Assembly: GCA_964343305.1 (NCBI GenBank)
Contig: CAYFJO010000199.1
Coordinates: forward strand, 1 to 18,918
DNA: 18,918 nt
Direction: 5' to 3'
Source: CAYFJO01 sp964343305
GTDB lineage: Bacteria; Planctomycetota; Planctomycetia; Pirellulales; Pirellulaceae
Shown: positions 8,801 through 16,921 of the stretch, piece by piece
Position numbering within the stretch: position 1 is the stretch's first letter
Layout: each line of letters starts with the position of its first letter
The notes under the pieces: generated by a model
What the model was told of the DNA's origin: nothing
Seen by the model: only the letters and a program-made list of their open reading frames with translations
Database searches by the model: none
Made by a program: the position numbers and the translations under genes

Positions 8801-9126
8801 CCACTTGCGTTTGCCTGACCGCAAGAGTGCACCAGGCACTGGACGGAAACGGGTATCTCTACGTGGCCAGCAAATTCAGCGTTCAGGTCATCGATTGTGA
8901 GACCGGACGGCTGGTCGGCGAATTCGGGAGCTACGGCAACATGGATTGTCTCGGCAAAGACAGCGCCCATCCGCACCCCGAGCTTCCTTTTGGCACGATA
9001 TCTGCCCTAGCCGTCTGGAAAGACCGACTGTTCGTAGTCGACGCGCTGAACGCGCGGATTGCCAAGTGCCGCATCGTCTACGACCCGACGAAGAGGAAGG
9101 CGCATCTCGATTCCGGGAATCGATAA
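5866..9126 (+). CDS. Exported CBM9-like domain plus NHL beta-propeller protein
   Basis: This is a 1086-residue protein. Residues 1-27 form a signal peptide ending ...AQTTLAQQ. Residues 41 to about 235 form a CBM9-type carbohydrate-binding domain, seen in VDGKLDEPCWKKAA near 50, the HLYVGVTC strand near 98 and the GWSAEFSLPL and IGFNIRRHD strands near 180-210. From about residue 300 to the end there are many NHL-like propeller strands: LIWDLAVDEKKGELYVLS near 310, CGLAVDGTHLIVADSGNNRL near 565-584, ALAIDRQRHLYVL near 613, GMDVDAEGNIYYV near 873, RGLVVDERGNLYVL near 911 and ALDGNGYLYVAS near 990. No catalytic motif is recognised; a glycan-binding or scaffold role is inferred. A GGAG site lies seven bases before the ATG. 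It follows the diheme gene by 122 bp and may share its transcript. Confidence 0.8.
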   Translation: MNAVRPVGKMILLVVCCCLAQTTLAQQVAADRRTQDGDRPVLQVPKTDSKPNVDGKLDEPCWKKAARTGPLEVTRGQPAKSTTKAFILRDADHLYVGVTCGASGGPDAKQPAKPPHISEQEHVALLIDSNHDRNSYYLVSLTREGAVEASYNERRPPWHDSTWNRRKPRYRCAEAVGEDGWSAEFSLPLKIFDKNKTLTSQIGFNIRRHDARAAQTHCWHGEFSNPAEAGLLSGIPAREHFPVPPLAKYTGTSRNDDGYRPSFNIRRDTTPVTAEDRPIRLGPGSTHMSTTGEVRIELERFLLGGNVHARALIWDLAVDEKKGELYVLSAPRRKSSIELRVFDRDGKYLRTIMPLNPTLSRESVRDLCRKSVVEGPAKLVVPTLFEPIGVETSLYGDYWHLPQSLAIAPNGDLIMSNIFKRTLWRMRPDGSLPPEGWTSIYNPRRNEPFESAGWLIGPWKAKRLKPYLSYGKFCLPDLCFDEQGDLYVSGGVWSPLSQFYSINWEVHGRGQGEAVWKYRLLEGTGLAGVRDFAFNGKTKTNAAEQSHLGVEGQAGQDDAHFNQPCGLAVDGTHLIVADSGNNRLQVFEENGRLAASITSFKQDGRDVPLENPTALAIDRQRHLYVLALARSQTGEPLRRLIKLDSWREPRLLAVSEPLDANTVRIAVDGGVNPPLVWIANGAGRGTLLQLAGDNLSLKGNWAGDDEKLSSPFQYGYVPILNVDPQTGHLYVEDDSYFHRGLFGEVYRLNQNGKILKKWPPLLFSPVEDWDGELLYDLCHDLPPVRYAQEPLFLDSLFGKDGRIYRWRRVGGDGESPTRKPGRYTIGKEKPPEILRFDRAGKPIPFKATGTNALVVDKNPKGGPPRNSFVYRGMDVDAEGNIYYVNSRFAVDVYDSDGNSRKQGLLELTDTRGLVVDERGNLYVLSCSRGPKQTEEGHWTSHPLYLSKFPPTGGKPIWSRPWEGIMGCGAGRSPGSWTSSTCVCLTARVHQALDGNGYLYVASKFSVQVIDCETGRLVGEFGSYGNMDCLGKDSAHPHPELPFGTISALAVWKDRLFVVDALNARIAKCRIVYDPTKRKAHLDSGNR

Positions 9127-9601
9127 CGGTGGCAGTTCGCATTCAACGTGGGGGAGCGAATGTTGAGCATCACAGGTAGCTGCCGCTCGGACAGGCGCGG
9201 GACGGAACGATTACAAGCCATCCAAATAGCAATTACCACTCTGGGCTCGTTTCTGTGACTTGACCGGGCCGCGGCGGCAGAAAGCGGCCGCCACCGGCGC
9301 TCTGAAACAGGAACGAGGGTAGCCGCTGAAATCGACGACCAAGTGAAGTCTTTGCCGCCAAGATAACGACTGAAAATGTAGTACCGCACGTCTTCGCTGA
9401 TCTTCCCGTCCTGCTCGCTGACACGAATCGTCATCCCGATCGCCTTCTTCGGCTTTAAGCGTGCGTTTAAACAACGAACATGCAAGACACTTGCACGTCG
9501 ACAACAACAACGGAAACCTCTGCGCGCGATTGGCTAAACTGACACGATTCTGAACTTTCACGCCAACTGGCTGAGCAAACACACAGCATGGCAACCATTG
9601 G
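9127..9601. other. Convergent intergenic region with IS remnant and GC-rich hairpin
   Basis: This 475-base gap separates the plus-strand NHL gene and the minus-strand secreted protein. It contains the decayed transposase fragment at 9345-9458. It also has a GC-rich inverted repeat, GGCCGC at 9267-9272 with GCGGCC at 9284-9289, which could act as a bidirectional transcription stop although no U-tract follows. The rest shows no gene I can support. Confidence 0.45.
9345..9458 (-). pseudogene. Decayed ISAs1-type transposase fragment
   Basis: On the minus strand this stretch reads LKPKKAIGMTIRVSEQDGKI then SEDVRYYIFSRYLGGKDF. The pattern 'KAIGM...V-x(2)-DGK-x(2)-E-VRYYI-S' is characteristic of the C-terminal half of ISAs1-family transposases, just before the AVRxHW motif. 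Here the similarity stops after GKDF and the expected HW...LHW region is missing in all three frames I checked, so only about 38 codons survive. No terminal inverted repeats were found. It marks an old insertion between convergent genes. Identification is by eye. Confidence 0.5.
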
Positions 9602-10147
9602 CTATTCGCCACCAGACCCAAACACCGCCGGAAAGGTGAGCGTGGCCGCGCGCCGGGTGACTTTGATCGAGCCGATCTGGCCCCCGGGGGCGACTTTCTC
9701 ATCCGGAGTGAAATCGCTCGGCGAGCGACCCTTGCCGATGCCTATGAAGTTCAGGTGGTAATGTTGGTCGCCGCGGCGTCGCCTTGAGAGGATCTGGTGC
9801 AGGTCGACCTTGTGCTTGCCGAAGCCGACGAAGTCGTCCTTTGTCGCGTCCCACTTTTGCACGGTCTCTACCGTGAAAATGACTCCTTCCGCGTCACGCA
9901 CAGCGATGTTGAAGGAGTCGTCGCTGACGAGGCGAAGCCGCCGGCTCTGCTGGGGTGAAATCTCCAACCGAGTCGCCTGGTTCCAGCTCTTTGACGATGC
10001 CTTGACAAAGAACGTGATGGCACCTTCCTCATCGCGATTGGAATTGCTCACCATTAGTGTACTTTCGCCTCGAATGTCGCGCGACGTGACAGGCACCAGA
10101 GCGAGTGCTAACACGATCCATGATGATCGTTTCGGAAATTGAAACAT
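9602..10147 (-). CDS. Small exported protein of unknown function
   Basis: This 181-residue protein starts at 10147 (MFQFPKRSSWIVLALALVPV), where the hydrophobic stretch forms a good signal peptide. A longer in-frame start at 10189 would bury that signal behind a polar extension. Purine-rich AAAGGGCGAAGG precedes the ATG. The mature part is mixed charged and beta-rich (TLMVSNSNRDEEGAITFFVK near 31-50) with no family I recognise. The arginine cluster SRRRRGD lies near residues 121-127. The C-terminus ends in a glycine/serine tail. It is divergent from the lyase-like gene at 10435, and the 287-base gap between them must hold both promoters. Function unknown. Confidence 0.65.
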   Translation of the reverse strand: MFQFPKRSSWIVLALALVPVTSRDIRGESTLMVSNSNRDEEGAITFFVKASSKSWNQATRLEISPQQSRRLRLVSDDSFNIAVRDAEGVIFTVETVQKWDATKDDFVGFGKHKVDLHQILSRRRRGDQHYHLNFIGIGKGRSPSDFTPDEKVAPGGQIGSIKVTRRAATLTFPAVFGSGGE

Positions 10148-10434
10148 GTCCTTCGCCCTTTCGATTCGAGAACTAGACGTAACTAACACCGGACCCGGTC
10201 ATCGATGCAGCCGGTCGCAAGCGTGCGTTATTATGGACCATTGTGCCCGATGTTCCTAGGTTGCATTTTTCATGACGCCGGGCTCGAAGGTAGCAGAGTG
10301 TCGCCAAATCAGGTTCATCGGCGCGATCGTGGTGAAAAATGCGCAGTTATCGGCTAGATTTGGTTTTCTGTAAGTCTCCCCGCGCCCGCAACGCGCATGT
10401 TTCGGTTGATAACTTCTTCTGAAAGCAAAGCCAA

Positions 10435-13400
10435 ATGAGTCATCGCCCCAAAACGTCCCTCCATCGCTTTTTTGCCGTTCCGCTTCTGGCAGCCGGCACA
10501 ATCGGTTTGTTCGCGCCGAAGGGCGTCCTGGCAGCGCCAGCGCAGCATACCGTCACGCTTAACGAATATCTGGGCAGCGACTGGTCAGATGAGCTGATCC
10601 ACGAAACGATCACGTTCAAACCCGGTCAACTCAATCGGCCTGACGCACGGGTCATCGGATCCGACCGCAAGGAAATCGCGGCACAGGTCACCCATGTGCA
10701 GCGGTATGACGATGGGTCCATTCGTTCCATGAACGTCTGGTTCAAGGCCGCTCTGCCCGCCAACGGCAAAGCCGTTTACACCATCCAGCCCGGCACGGCG
10801 TCAAAAGCTCCATCCGGCGTCACGGTCAAGACCGATCAAGGATCAATCACGCTGCTGACCAAGGCGCCGGGGCCGATCGGCATCACCCTGCTCGGCGGCG
10901 AGAAGACCTGGGGTTGGCAGGTGCCGTTGACCGATGCGTTGGCCCCGATTCAGACGCTGCATCTGCCTTCGGGGAAAAAGGCGGGCAAGAGTCGGTTCAA
11001 CGTGCCGTTTAAGATCAAGTCGTATCGCTCGCGGATTGTGAACCAGGGCCCGTTGTTTGTCGACGTCCAGATCGATTACCAGTTCGACGCGGGGTTCTGG
11101 CGCTTCGAGGCCCGCGTGCTGGCGGGCTGTCCGATGATCCAGATCCGGGAGAAATACAACACCGGCAACAGCGGCCAGCGGGCTCGGCTATTCGACCGGT
11201 TCTACGACCTGGTGCTCAACGCCGGCGAATTCAAACCCACCCAGGGCTGGTACAGCGATAACGGTCCGGCCCCTCGCCATTTCGACCTGGCGAAATCACT
11301 GATGCCCAAGTCGTGGATCCAGCGCGGCGTCGCAAGGCCGAGCTGGTCGGGCATCGGCGTAAACGGCTACACGCTTTCCTACGAGGAAAATCGTGATGAC
11401 TATTTCCTGATTGGTTGGCCGACAGGACAGCCCGGCATCGGCGTGATCATGCGCCTCGTCGAGCCCGGCGGCGACGCGATTGCGCTGGCCGCCCTTGATA
11501 TCGAACAATGGCGGAATCCCCAGTCACTGCGCTTGCACACCAACAAAGACGGCGAGGTCATCGCCCGGCTCCCGCTTCAAAAGTACAAACAGGAATGGGC
11601 CGTGGACGGATTTCGCGAAACCTCTCCCAATTATACGGGGATCACGCTGTTCGTGCCGCCCAACCAGTCGTGTCGAAGTTACGGCATCATGCTCTCCACA
11701 GCGGAAGATGAGCGGGAAGCCCGGCTGGAATCGGTTCTCAAAACCGTCGCCCACCTGGATGCCGAGCCGCTCGATTTGACACGACGTTGGGTCATCGACT
11801 GGCCGGACCCCATGGCCGGCGCCAAATGGGCCGAAAAGCCCAGCCCGGCCGGCGAGAAAGCCCTGCAGATCATGCGAAACCGTACCGAACTGGCTCGCCT
11901 GGGCGGCGATCTGGTCTGGTTCGACATGGGCTTCCACTTCCATTTCAACCGAAGTGTTCACCCGCAGATCGACAAGGTCCTCAACGACGACGCCCAACTC
12001 ACGGCCGATCAGCGCAAGGAGTTTCGTCGCCTGGTCGCCTTTGAGGCCTATCGCCAGAACTCTCATCAGCAATTGCCCTGGGGCTCGGGCGTGCACCTAA
12101 GTAATCCGAACAAGGCAATCATGGCGATAGAGGCGCGGGCCAAGACCGCCCAGCTTGTCCGCGATCATCCGCAGTTCAATGCCTGGAGTGAAGTCACCAT
12201 CAACCTGTTGCGGACCTATATTCGCAAATACACCTTCGATTCCGGCGCTCCATACGAAAACCCGCACTACACGCTGGGCGTCACACTGGAATGGTCCGCC
12301 AGAGCAAACGACCTGCTGATCGAAGCAGGCATTGGCGATGCGCTGGATACGGAACTATTCAAGAAATGCATGCGGTTTGTCATCAACACCTGGCTCACCC
12401 CGCCGGACCCGCGCTTCAACGGCTACCGCATGGTGATGCCCATTGGAAACTGCTCGTATCAATCGATCCGCCCGGAGTTCGGCACACGTTATGTCAACTA
12501 TTTCAAAGACCGTGATCCAGCTCTGGCCGGGCAGCTTCAATGGCTCGTCAACCAGACGTTGCCCGACGAGAAAAAGATCAAGATCGTCGACGACATCAAA
12601 CCGGCGATGCACAGTAAATGGATCAAGGATTACGGCGTGGTCTTTCGGCACGGCTATGGCACGAAATACGAAACCTACATGCACATGCTCGCGGGCAAAT
12701 GCTTCGGCCATTACGAATTGGGAACGGATCACATGGCCTACTCGATTTACGCTAAAGGCCAACCGATCAGCCTGCACTTCGGCAACGGCTATTTCCCCAT
12801 CTACAACCGGCCGTGGCTGCGCAACCGCATTTCGTTCGACATGAAGGTCGAGACCCACGAACGGACGCCTTTTGACGTCAAAGCCGCGACCTTCTCGCCG
12901 GAAATCGAATATCTCCGAGCCGTGCGCGAAACGCGTCAACTGCTCACAATGCAAAATGAATATCCCAAGCTCGATGAGCGCGGGATACGATGGCTGCCGG
13001 AGGAAAGCGCCAACTTTCGCGCAACCATGGCCGGCTCCGACGCGCCGGAAAACTTCATGCCTCTGACACTCTGGCACCGGCAGATGCTGCTGCTGAAAGA
13101 CGCCGACCCCAAGGGGCCCAATTATTTTGTCGTGCGTGACGGCTTTGGCGGCCGGCCCACCAAGTCGACTGACCTGAGCATGTGGTTCCTAGCCAACACC
13201 ATGACGCAAGCCGGCGGCGTTTTCCACTTCGACGGACAATGCGACGTGGACATGGACGTGTTTGTGGGCACCCCGACCCCGGGCTCGTTCAAGATCAAGA
13301 CCGACAAATATGGTCACGTCCAGCAGCCCTACGGTCGATTCACCGGGTTCGATCCCAAGTATTTTCCTGACGGCAAACGGCGCGAAGACCAGTTGTTGTT

Positions 13401-13776
13401 GCGCATCCGCCAGCCGGCGGGTCGGGGTTATCTGGTCGTGCTTTATCCGCGACTGAAAAACGCCGATCCGCCGGCCACGTATCAGCGATTGAGCGATTCG
13501 GTGGTGCGCGTCAAAACGCAACGGTCGACCGACATCGTCTACGTCGATTTCGACCGGACAACGTACACCGACGACGATATCAGTATCGACGGCCGCGCCG
13601 GTGCGATCAGGCGGTACACCTCCGGCAAGATCGTCATTGCTAATAGTGAAGGCCCCTGCACAGTCGCAGTCGCCGGCAAGAAAATCGTCGGGTCCGGCTC
13701 ATTCGTCGTGGAAATCGACGGCCCGACCCACCGCATCACTCATCGCGCCGATGGCGCCCAAGTCACGATCAAATAA
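10435..13776 (+). CDS. Very large exported heparinase II/III-like or exo-lyase-like protein
   Basis: This is a 1113-residue protein. Residues 1-34 form a signal peptide ending ...GVLAAPA. Residues 36-120 are an N-terminal beta domain (VTLNEYLGSDWSDE, then FKAALPANGKAVYTI) of the type seen at the front of large rhamnogalacturonan-lyase-like proteins. Residues 120-450 are beta-rich. About 470-720 appears mostly helical, consistent with an alpha/alpha toroid (WFDMGFHFHFNRSVHP near 495-510, PHYTLGVTLEWSARANDLL near 610-630). Near 739-790, HGYGTKYETYMHM followed by GHYELGTDHMAYSIYAKGQP resembles the heparinase II/III beta-sandwich signature; H759, D765 and H766 are candidate active-site or metal ligands. 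The C-terminal 300 residues are more beta structure. Lyase activity on an acidic polysaccharide is inferred. The ribosome site is weak (GAAAG). Confidence 0.6.
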   Translation: MSHRPKTSLHRFFAVPLLAAGTIGLFAPKGVLAAPAQHTVTLNEYLGSDWSDELIHETITFKPGQLNRPDARVIGSDRKEIAAQVTHVQRYDDGSIRSMNVWFKAALPANGKAVYTIQPGTASKAPSGVTVKTDQGSITLLTKAPGPIGITLLGGEKTWGWQVPLTDALAPIQTLHLPSGKKAGKSRFNVPFKIKSYRSRIVNQGPLFVDVQIDYQFDAGFWRFEARVLAGCPMIQIREKYNTGNSGQRARLFDRFYDLVLNAGEFKPTQGWYSDNGPAPRHFDLAKSLMPKSWIQRGVARPSWSGIGVNGYTLSYEENRDDYFLIGWPTGQPGIGVIMRLVEPGGDAIALAALDIEQWRNPQSLRLHTNKDGEVIARLPLQKYKQEWAVDGFRETSPNYTGITLFVPPNQSCRSYGIMLSTAEDEREARLESVLKTVAHLDAEPLDLTRRWVIDWPDPMAGAKWAEKPSPAGEKALQIMRNRTELARLGGDLVWFDMGFHFHFNRSVHPQIDKVLNDDAQLTADQRKEFRRLVAFEAYRQNSHQQLPWGSGVHLSNPNKAIMAIEARAKTAQLVRDHPQFNAWSEVTINLLRTYIRKYTFDSGAPYENPHYTLGVTLEWSARANDLLIEAGIGDALDTELFKKCMRFVINTWLTPPDPRFNGYRMVMPIGNCSYQSIRPEFGTRYVNYFKDRDPALAGQLQWLVNQTLPDEKKIKIVDDIKPAMHSKWIKDYGVVFRHGYGTKYETYMHMLAGKCFGHYELGTDHMAYSIYAKGQPISLHFGNGYFPIYNRPWLRNRISFDMKVETHERTPFDVKAATFSPEIEYLRAVRETRQLLTMQNEYPKLDERGIRWLPEESANFRATMAGSDAPENFMPLTLWHRQMLLLKDADPKGPNYFVVRDGFGGRPTKSTDLSMWFLANTMTQAGGVFHFDGQCDVDMDVFVGTPTPGSFKIKTDKYGHVQQPYGRFTGFDPKYFPDGKRREDQLLLRIRQPAGRGYLVVLYPRLKNADPPATYQRLSDSVVRVKTQRSTDIVYVDFDRTTYTDDDISIDGRAGAIRRYTSGKIVIANSEGPCTVAVAGKKIVGSGSFVVEIDGPTHRITHRADGAQVTIK

Positions 13777-13800
13777 AGATGTGCCGGTCCACGCGCCCCG

Positions 13801-13944
13801 CGACACTCGGCACGAGCGTCGCTCCCACGCTTGCCGGGGGATTCAGCAACGACGGCGGCAGCCGGCAATGGCGCGCCTCTTGCCGGACGCGCTGCCAAGG
13901 CGACCGAGTGTGGTTATTCTATCAGTTTCTCGCCTCTCCAACCC
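13801..13944 (+). repeat. Dispersed repeat, copy 1
   Basis: Bases 13811-13944 match 18535-18668 with six mismatches and no gaps over 134 bases. A further ten-base match (CGACACTCGG) lies upstream, where copy 1 lacks six bases present in copy 2. Internally GGCAGC at 13857-13862 pairs with GCTGCC at 13891-13896, and in this copy CGGCAA at 13863-13868 pairs with TTGCCG at 13880-13885, so a nested hairpin is possible. It lies 24 bases after the lyase stop codon. It encodes no recognised protein and has no transposon ends that I could see. Confidence 0.9.
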
Positions 13945-14582
13945 TAACCTAAACCGGTCAAAACCGTGGAAAAATAGTCGTGCCGGGTATCGCGATACCG
14001 CACAAGCGCCGACGTCGGTTCGTCGTCCCGGTGGCAGAACGGTGGCACGAACAATTGCGCTCTGTATTTCAGTGTCGTTTGCTCGACACACAATATTTTT
14101 TTCGCCGTGGCCTTGAGTTGAATTCGATTCCACCCACCCCTTCTCTAACTCGCAAACTCAATTCGACTTGTGGAAATCTCTGGCCGACTGAACCCTGCAA
14201 AGGCACTGGAAACAAACTCCAGCGCGGTGTGACGCAAGGAATGAATCGAGCAAACGACTATTATGCCTTTCGAAGCGCTTGCAAAATCAGTTCAAACACG
14301 CGGGCATGCTAGGTTTGTAGCAAGCGTGCCAAGTTCCGCGCAGTGTCGTTGCGTTGCTGTTTTCAATTACAGTTCATTCTCATCACTCTCGGCCCAGGAT
14401 GTCTGTTAAAATGCCGTAATGAGTTTGAGCCAACCAAATTCCTCTTTGATATTTTGTTGGTGGAAACTTATAGCTCGCAGTTTGAATCGAACAACGACTG
14501 TGTAACCGCAAATTGAAAACACCCGGAATTCAAACGTTGATAATTGTCACATTGTGTTCTGCTGAAATCGGAAAGCAAAACG
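13945..14582. other. Non-coding, AT-richer stretch upstream of the membrane-protein gene
   Basis: No gene is supported here. It holds a 14-base perfect palindrome, GGTATCGCGATACC at 13986-13999. It also has two closely spaced GGTGGCA words at 14030-14036 and 14041-14047, and the inverted repeat and promoter candidate at 14480-14544. TTCGATTCCACCC at 14123-14135 looks superficially like a tRNA 3' end, but no matching stem exists upstream. Confidence 0.4.
14513..14544 (+). promoter_or_regulatory. Candidate promoter with overlapping inverted repeat
   Basis: TTGAAA at 14513-14518 and GATAAT at 14539-14544 are spaced 20 bases apart, which is long. An eight-base perfect inverted repeat, GTTTGAAT at 14480-14487 and ATTCAAAC at 14528-14535, places one arm between these elements and the other upstream, as an operator pair might be. 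The leader to the ATG at 14583 would be about 30 nt. The evidence is weak. Confidence 0.25.
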
Positions 14583-16019
14583 ATGCCATCGGATAACAAG
14601 ATTCAAAGTTCAGATAAATGGGCGTTGGTCCGCGGCTTGTTGAAACGCATGTGCGCTTCATTCACCGTTACTGCTCTTGGTCTTCCGGCGATTGGCATTT
14701 GTTGTGGAATCGTTATGGCTGTTTCCAAAATCGTGGGGGAAGTCCTGCTGGGAGCAGTTGCCGGCCTTTGTCTGACCGCAGCCGTTGGCATGATTGGTCT
14801 CGAAACTGACTCAGCGAAATGGCCTCGATGGTTCAAGATCGTCGTTTCCGTAGGGCTTAGCATCGGTGCAGCTGCAGGATTGTTCTCTGGACTTGTGCAA
14901 TTCGAATGGGGTACAGCCGGGTTTTTCATTTGCATAAGTGTTGCTCTTGGGGCCATTGGATTCGCGAAACCTTATCTACTTGGTGCCTGGCCGTTCTTCG
15001 AGTATGACCGAAACCGATGGTGGCGGATTTTTTGTGCGTGCGTGAATGGCGGAATGGCATTTGTGGCAACACTGTATGCTCTTGCACTTTTGTGGCTAGC
15101 ACTTGAATTCGTTCACTGGGCCTTTAGCGGTAGGATTGTAGCAATTCTGTTTTGGGTAGGAGTAGGTTTCTTGCTTGCAATTATTGCTGCCTATTCTTAC
15201 CTGCGTGACGAATTGAGGGATGCGCGGACGTCGCGTGAACGCATCGAAGTATACATAGCATTTGCCGCGATTCTTACAATTACGATTTTGACTGGCGTTG
15301 GTTGGCTCGGTGGCTTAGGACTATTCGTCGACAGCGTTCGTGAGGGCCCCGCAGTCATTAACCCTGATAATCCAATTCCGAAGTGGCGTGAGGGCATTAC
15401 TGTAATGAGCATGGTGTTGACCTTTGTTCTTGGTCCATTGATGGCCTCCAGCACAGTTGCTGGAGAAGGCTACCAACGACCATTCGCATCGTGGCGGGAG
15501 GGCGCTAAGTCAGTGGCTGTTTTAATTATTCTGGCCATACCGCTGATTGGGCTATCTATTTTTCAACTTCGCCAGTCGAGCTATTGTAGGCAGATACAGT
15601 TGACAATGTCTGAACAGCAAAAACTAAAGGACGAAATGGTGGGCACATACAACGACCATCAGTCCAACATTGTGACAGGCGTTCTCGTGCCAAATCGCTC
15701 AATTGCGGATTTCGCAACAAAACTAGAATCGATCGATCTCAATGGTTGCCCGAGTGAACTTCGTTTGGCCTTTGCGCAAAACATATTTGCGTGGCGAGAA
15801 TTTGGCAAATTCGTCGAGCGGAACAGCGGAGTACCAGGAATCTCGAAAGCGTTGATTTCAAGTGGTGTATCATTGCTTGAAACTCACTTGATTGACGTGC
15901 CAGACAAAGTGAAAGCCATTGAAGCGACAGAACTCCGACTCGAAGAATTGGCTACAAAACATGAAAAAAGGTCGAACTACCTGCTCCCCCCTTGGTTGCC
16001 AACGCAACGGCAACCATGA
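14583..16019 (+). CDS. Polytopic membrane protein with C-terminal soluble domain, function unknown
   Basis: This is a 478-residue protein. The ATG at 14583 is preferred over an in-frame TTG at 14544 because GGAAAG lies just upstream and the added residues look non-coding. About nine hydrophobic segments are visible, near residues 27-47, 50-73, 83-105, 110-137, 150-181, 186-208, 223-251, 275-295 and 312-331. From about 340 to the end there is a soluble, helical domain. It contains SIADFATKLESIDLNGCPSE and LRLAFAQNIFAWREFGKF, a 'D-x-x-x-C-P-x-x-[FL]-R-x-A-[FW]...AW' pattern I have seen at the ends of planctomycete proteins of unknown function. GC is visibly lower than in the left part of the window (28 of 60 bases in 15061-15120, against 37 of 60 in 3181-3240). 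It is convergent with the TPR lipoprotein genes. No transporter or enzyme family is recognised. Confidence 0.75.
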   Translation: MPSDNKIQSSDKWALVRGLLKRMCASFTVTALGLPAIGICCGIVMAVSKIVGEVLLGAVAGLCLTAAVGMIGLETDSAKWPRWFKIVVSVGLSIGAAAGLFSGLVQFEWGTAGFFICISVALGAIGFAKPYLLGAWPFFEYDRNRWWRIFCACVNGGMAFVATLYALALLWLALEFVHWAFSGRIVAILFWVGVGFLLAIIAAYSYLRDELRDARTSRERIEVYIAFAAILTITILTGVGWLGGLGLFVDSVREGPAVINPDNPIPKWREGITVMSMVLTFVLGPLMASSTVAGEGYQRPFASWREGAKSVAVLIILAIPLIGLSIFQLRQSSYCRQIQLTMSEQQKLKDEMVGTYNDHQSNIVTGVLVPNRSIADFATKLESIDLNGCPSELRLAFAQNIFAWREFGKFVERNSGVPGISKALISSGVSLLETHLIDVPDKVKAIEATELRLEELATKHEKRSNYLLPPWLPTQRQP

Positions 16020-16088
16020 AGTTGGCACGCAGTGGATGCAATTCTGGCCCACGCGCAACGTGACGCGAAAAGTCGACGACGTATGAGT

Positions 16089-16111
16089 CAACGGTTGTCA
16101 GCAAGCCGTTG
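16089..16111. terminator. Candidate bidirectional hairpin between convergent genes
   Basis: CAACGG at 16089-16094 pairs with CCGTTG at 16106-16111 around an 11-base loop, in the 156-base gap between two converging genes (stops at 16019 and 16176). There is no U-tract, so intrinsic termination is uncertain. Confidence 0.25.
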
Positions 16112-16175
16112 CATATAGGGGCATCAGATGCAAATCCCAAATCCGCTGGCACTCATGGCTGGCGACTTGCGACTT

Positions 16176-16814
16176 TCAATCTTGTTGCACCCCGTTGACT
16201 TGGGCAGACGTAAAATCCTTCTCAGCCGTGTCCGTTTCGTTTAAACACAAGTTTACGCATCCTCGATTATGAAGTGCTTCTCCACACTTGGGATCTATGG
16301 CAAGAGCGGCTGTGTAATCAGCGGCTGCATGTTCAAAATCACCGAGACAGTAGTAAGCCATCGCTCGCAAAGAATACAACTGAATTCGGGGGTCCCCGTG
16401 TCCCCAATTATCGAGCGCAATCGCGTGCGTAAAATCGGCAACAGCTAAACGGAAAGCGCTGTCTTCTTGCAAACGCTCTCGATCCGGTCCTGCTTCACTT
16501 TTTTCTAGCAAAATGATCTTATTGAGAAATATTTCATCCATTCGTATCCCCATGCGTGCCGCGCCGCGGAGTTTGTATCCATTGGCAAGAATTGTACCGC
16601 TCGTTGACTTATCCAAACTCCAATGGTTAATAGCCGTACCGTACGCCTCGATTGCTGCTGCGAATTCCTTGGCCTCGTGGTGTTCGATTCCTTTGTTATA
16701 AAAGTCTGTCGGAGTCATTTTATCTTCCGGTGCACATCCCAAAAACAATGCTGCATTCAATAGACATCCGACTGCATTTAGTGCCGGGCAATTCGTTAAA
16801 AAGCTCTTTCTCAT
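16176..16814 (-). CDS. TPR-repeat lipoprotein, paralogue A
   Basis: This is a 212-residue protein. The start at 16814 is chosen because GAGGT lies just upstream and it places the signal sequence first. Residues 1-27 form a lipoprotein-type signal ending LFLG-C (Cys27); the lipobox is imperfect because -3 is Phe. A first TPR-like helix pair covers about 36-63 (DFYNKGIEHHEAKEFAAAIE). Two further TPR units cover about 144-205 (RAMAYYCLGDFEHAAADYTA; DPKCGEALHNRGCVNLCLNE). Such proteins usually act as envelope protein-protein scaffolds; the partner is unknown. It lies 107 bp downstream of a close paralogue with the same start context. GC is low (22 of 60 bases in 16501-16560), unlike the left half of the window. 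Confidence 0.8.
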   Translation of the reverse strand: MRKSFLTNCPALNAVGCLLNAALFLGCAPEDKMTPTDFYNKGIEHHEAKEFAAAIEAYGTAINHWSLDKSTSGTILANGYKLRGAARMGIRMDEIFLNKIILLEKSEAGPDRERLQEDSAFRLAVADFTHAIALDNWGHGDPRIQLYSLRAMAYYCLGDFEHAAADYTAALAIDPKCGEALHNRGCVNLCLNETDTAEKDFTSAQVNGVQQD

Positions 16815-16921
16815 ATCGCTACCTCGATCTAGATGAATTTGTTTTAAGCCGTCCGCTGCCAATAAGGTGCTGACAACGGCAGGCTTGTCGTTCCGAATCG
16901 CCCATTTTCATTGTTTAACCG

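Noticed and set aside
9267..9289. GC-rich inverted repeat considered as an intrinsic terminator
   Set aside because: No run of T on either side, so only listed as a possible hairpin in the intergenic entry.
13601..14133. Open frames on both strands over repeat copy 1
   Set aside because: Arginine- and proline-rich products without family pattern; they overlap the lyase end and the repeat.
14118..14140. TTCGATTCCACCC resembles the 3' end of a tRNA or tmRNA, possibly an attachment site
   Set aside because: The five bases before the loop do not pair with the bases after it, there is no CCA end, and no tRNA-like 5' half is present.
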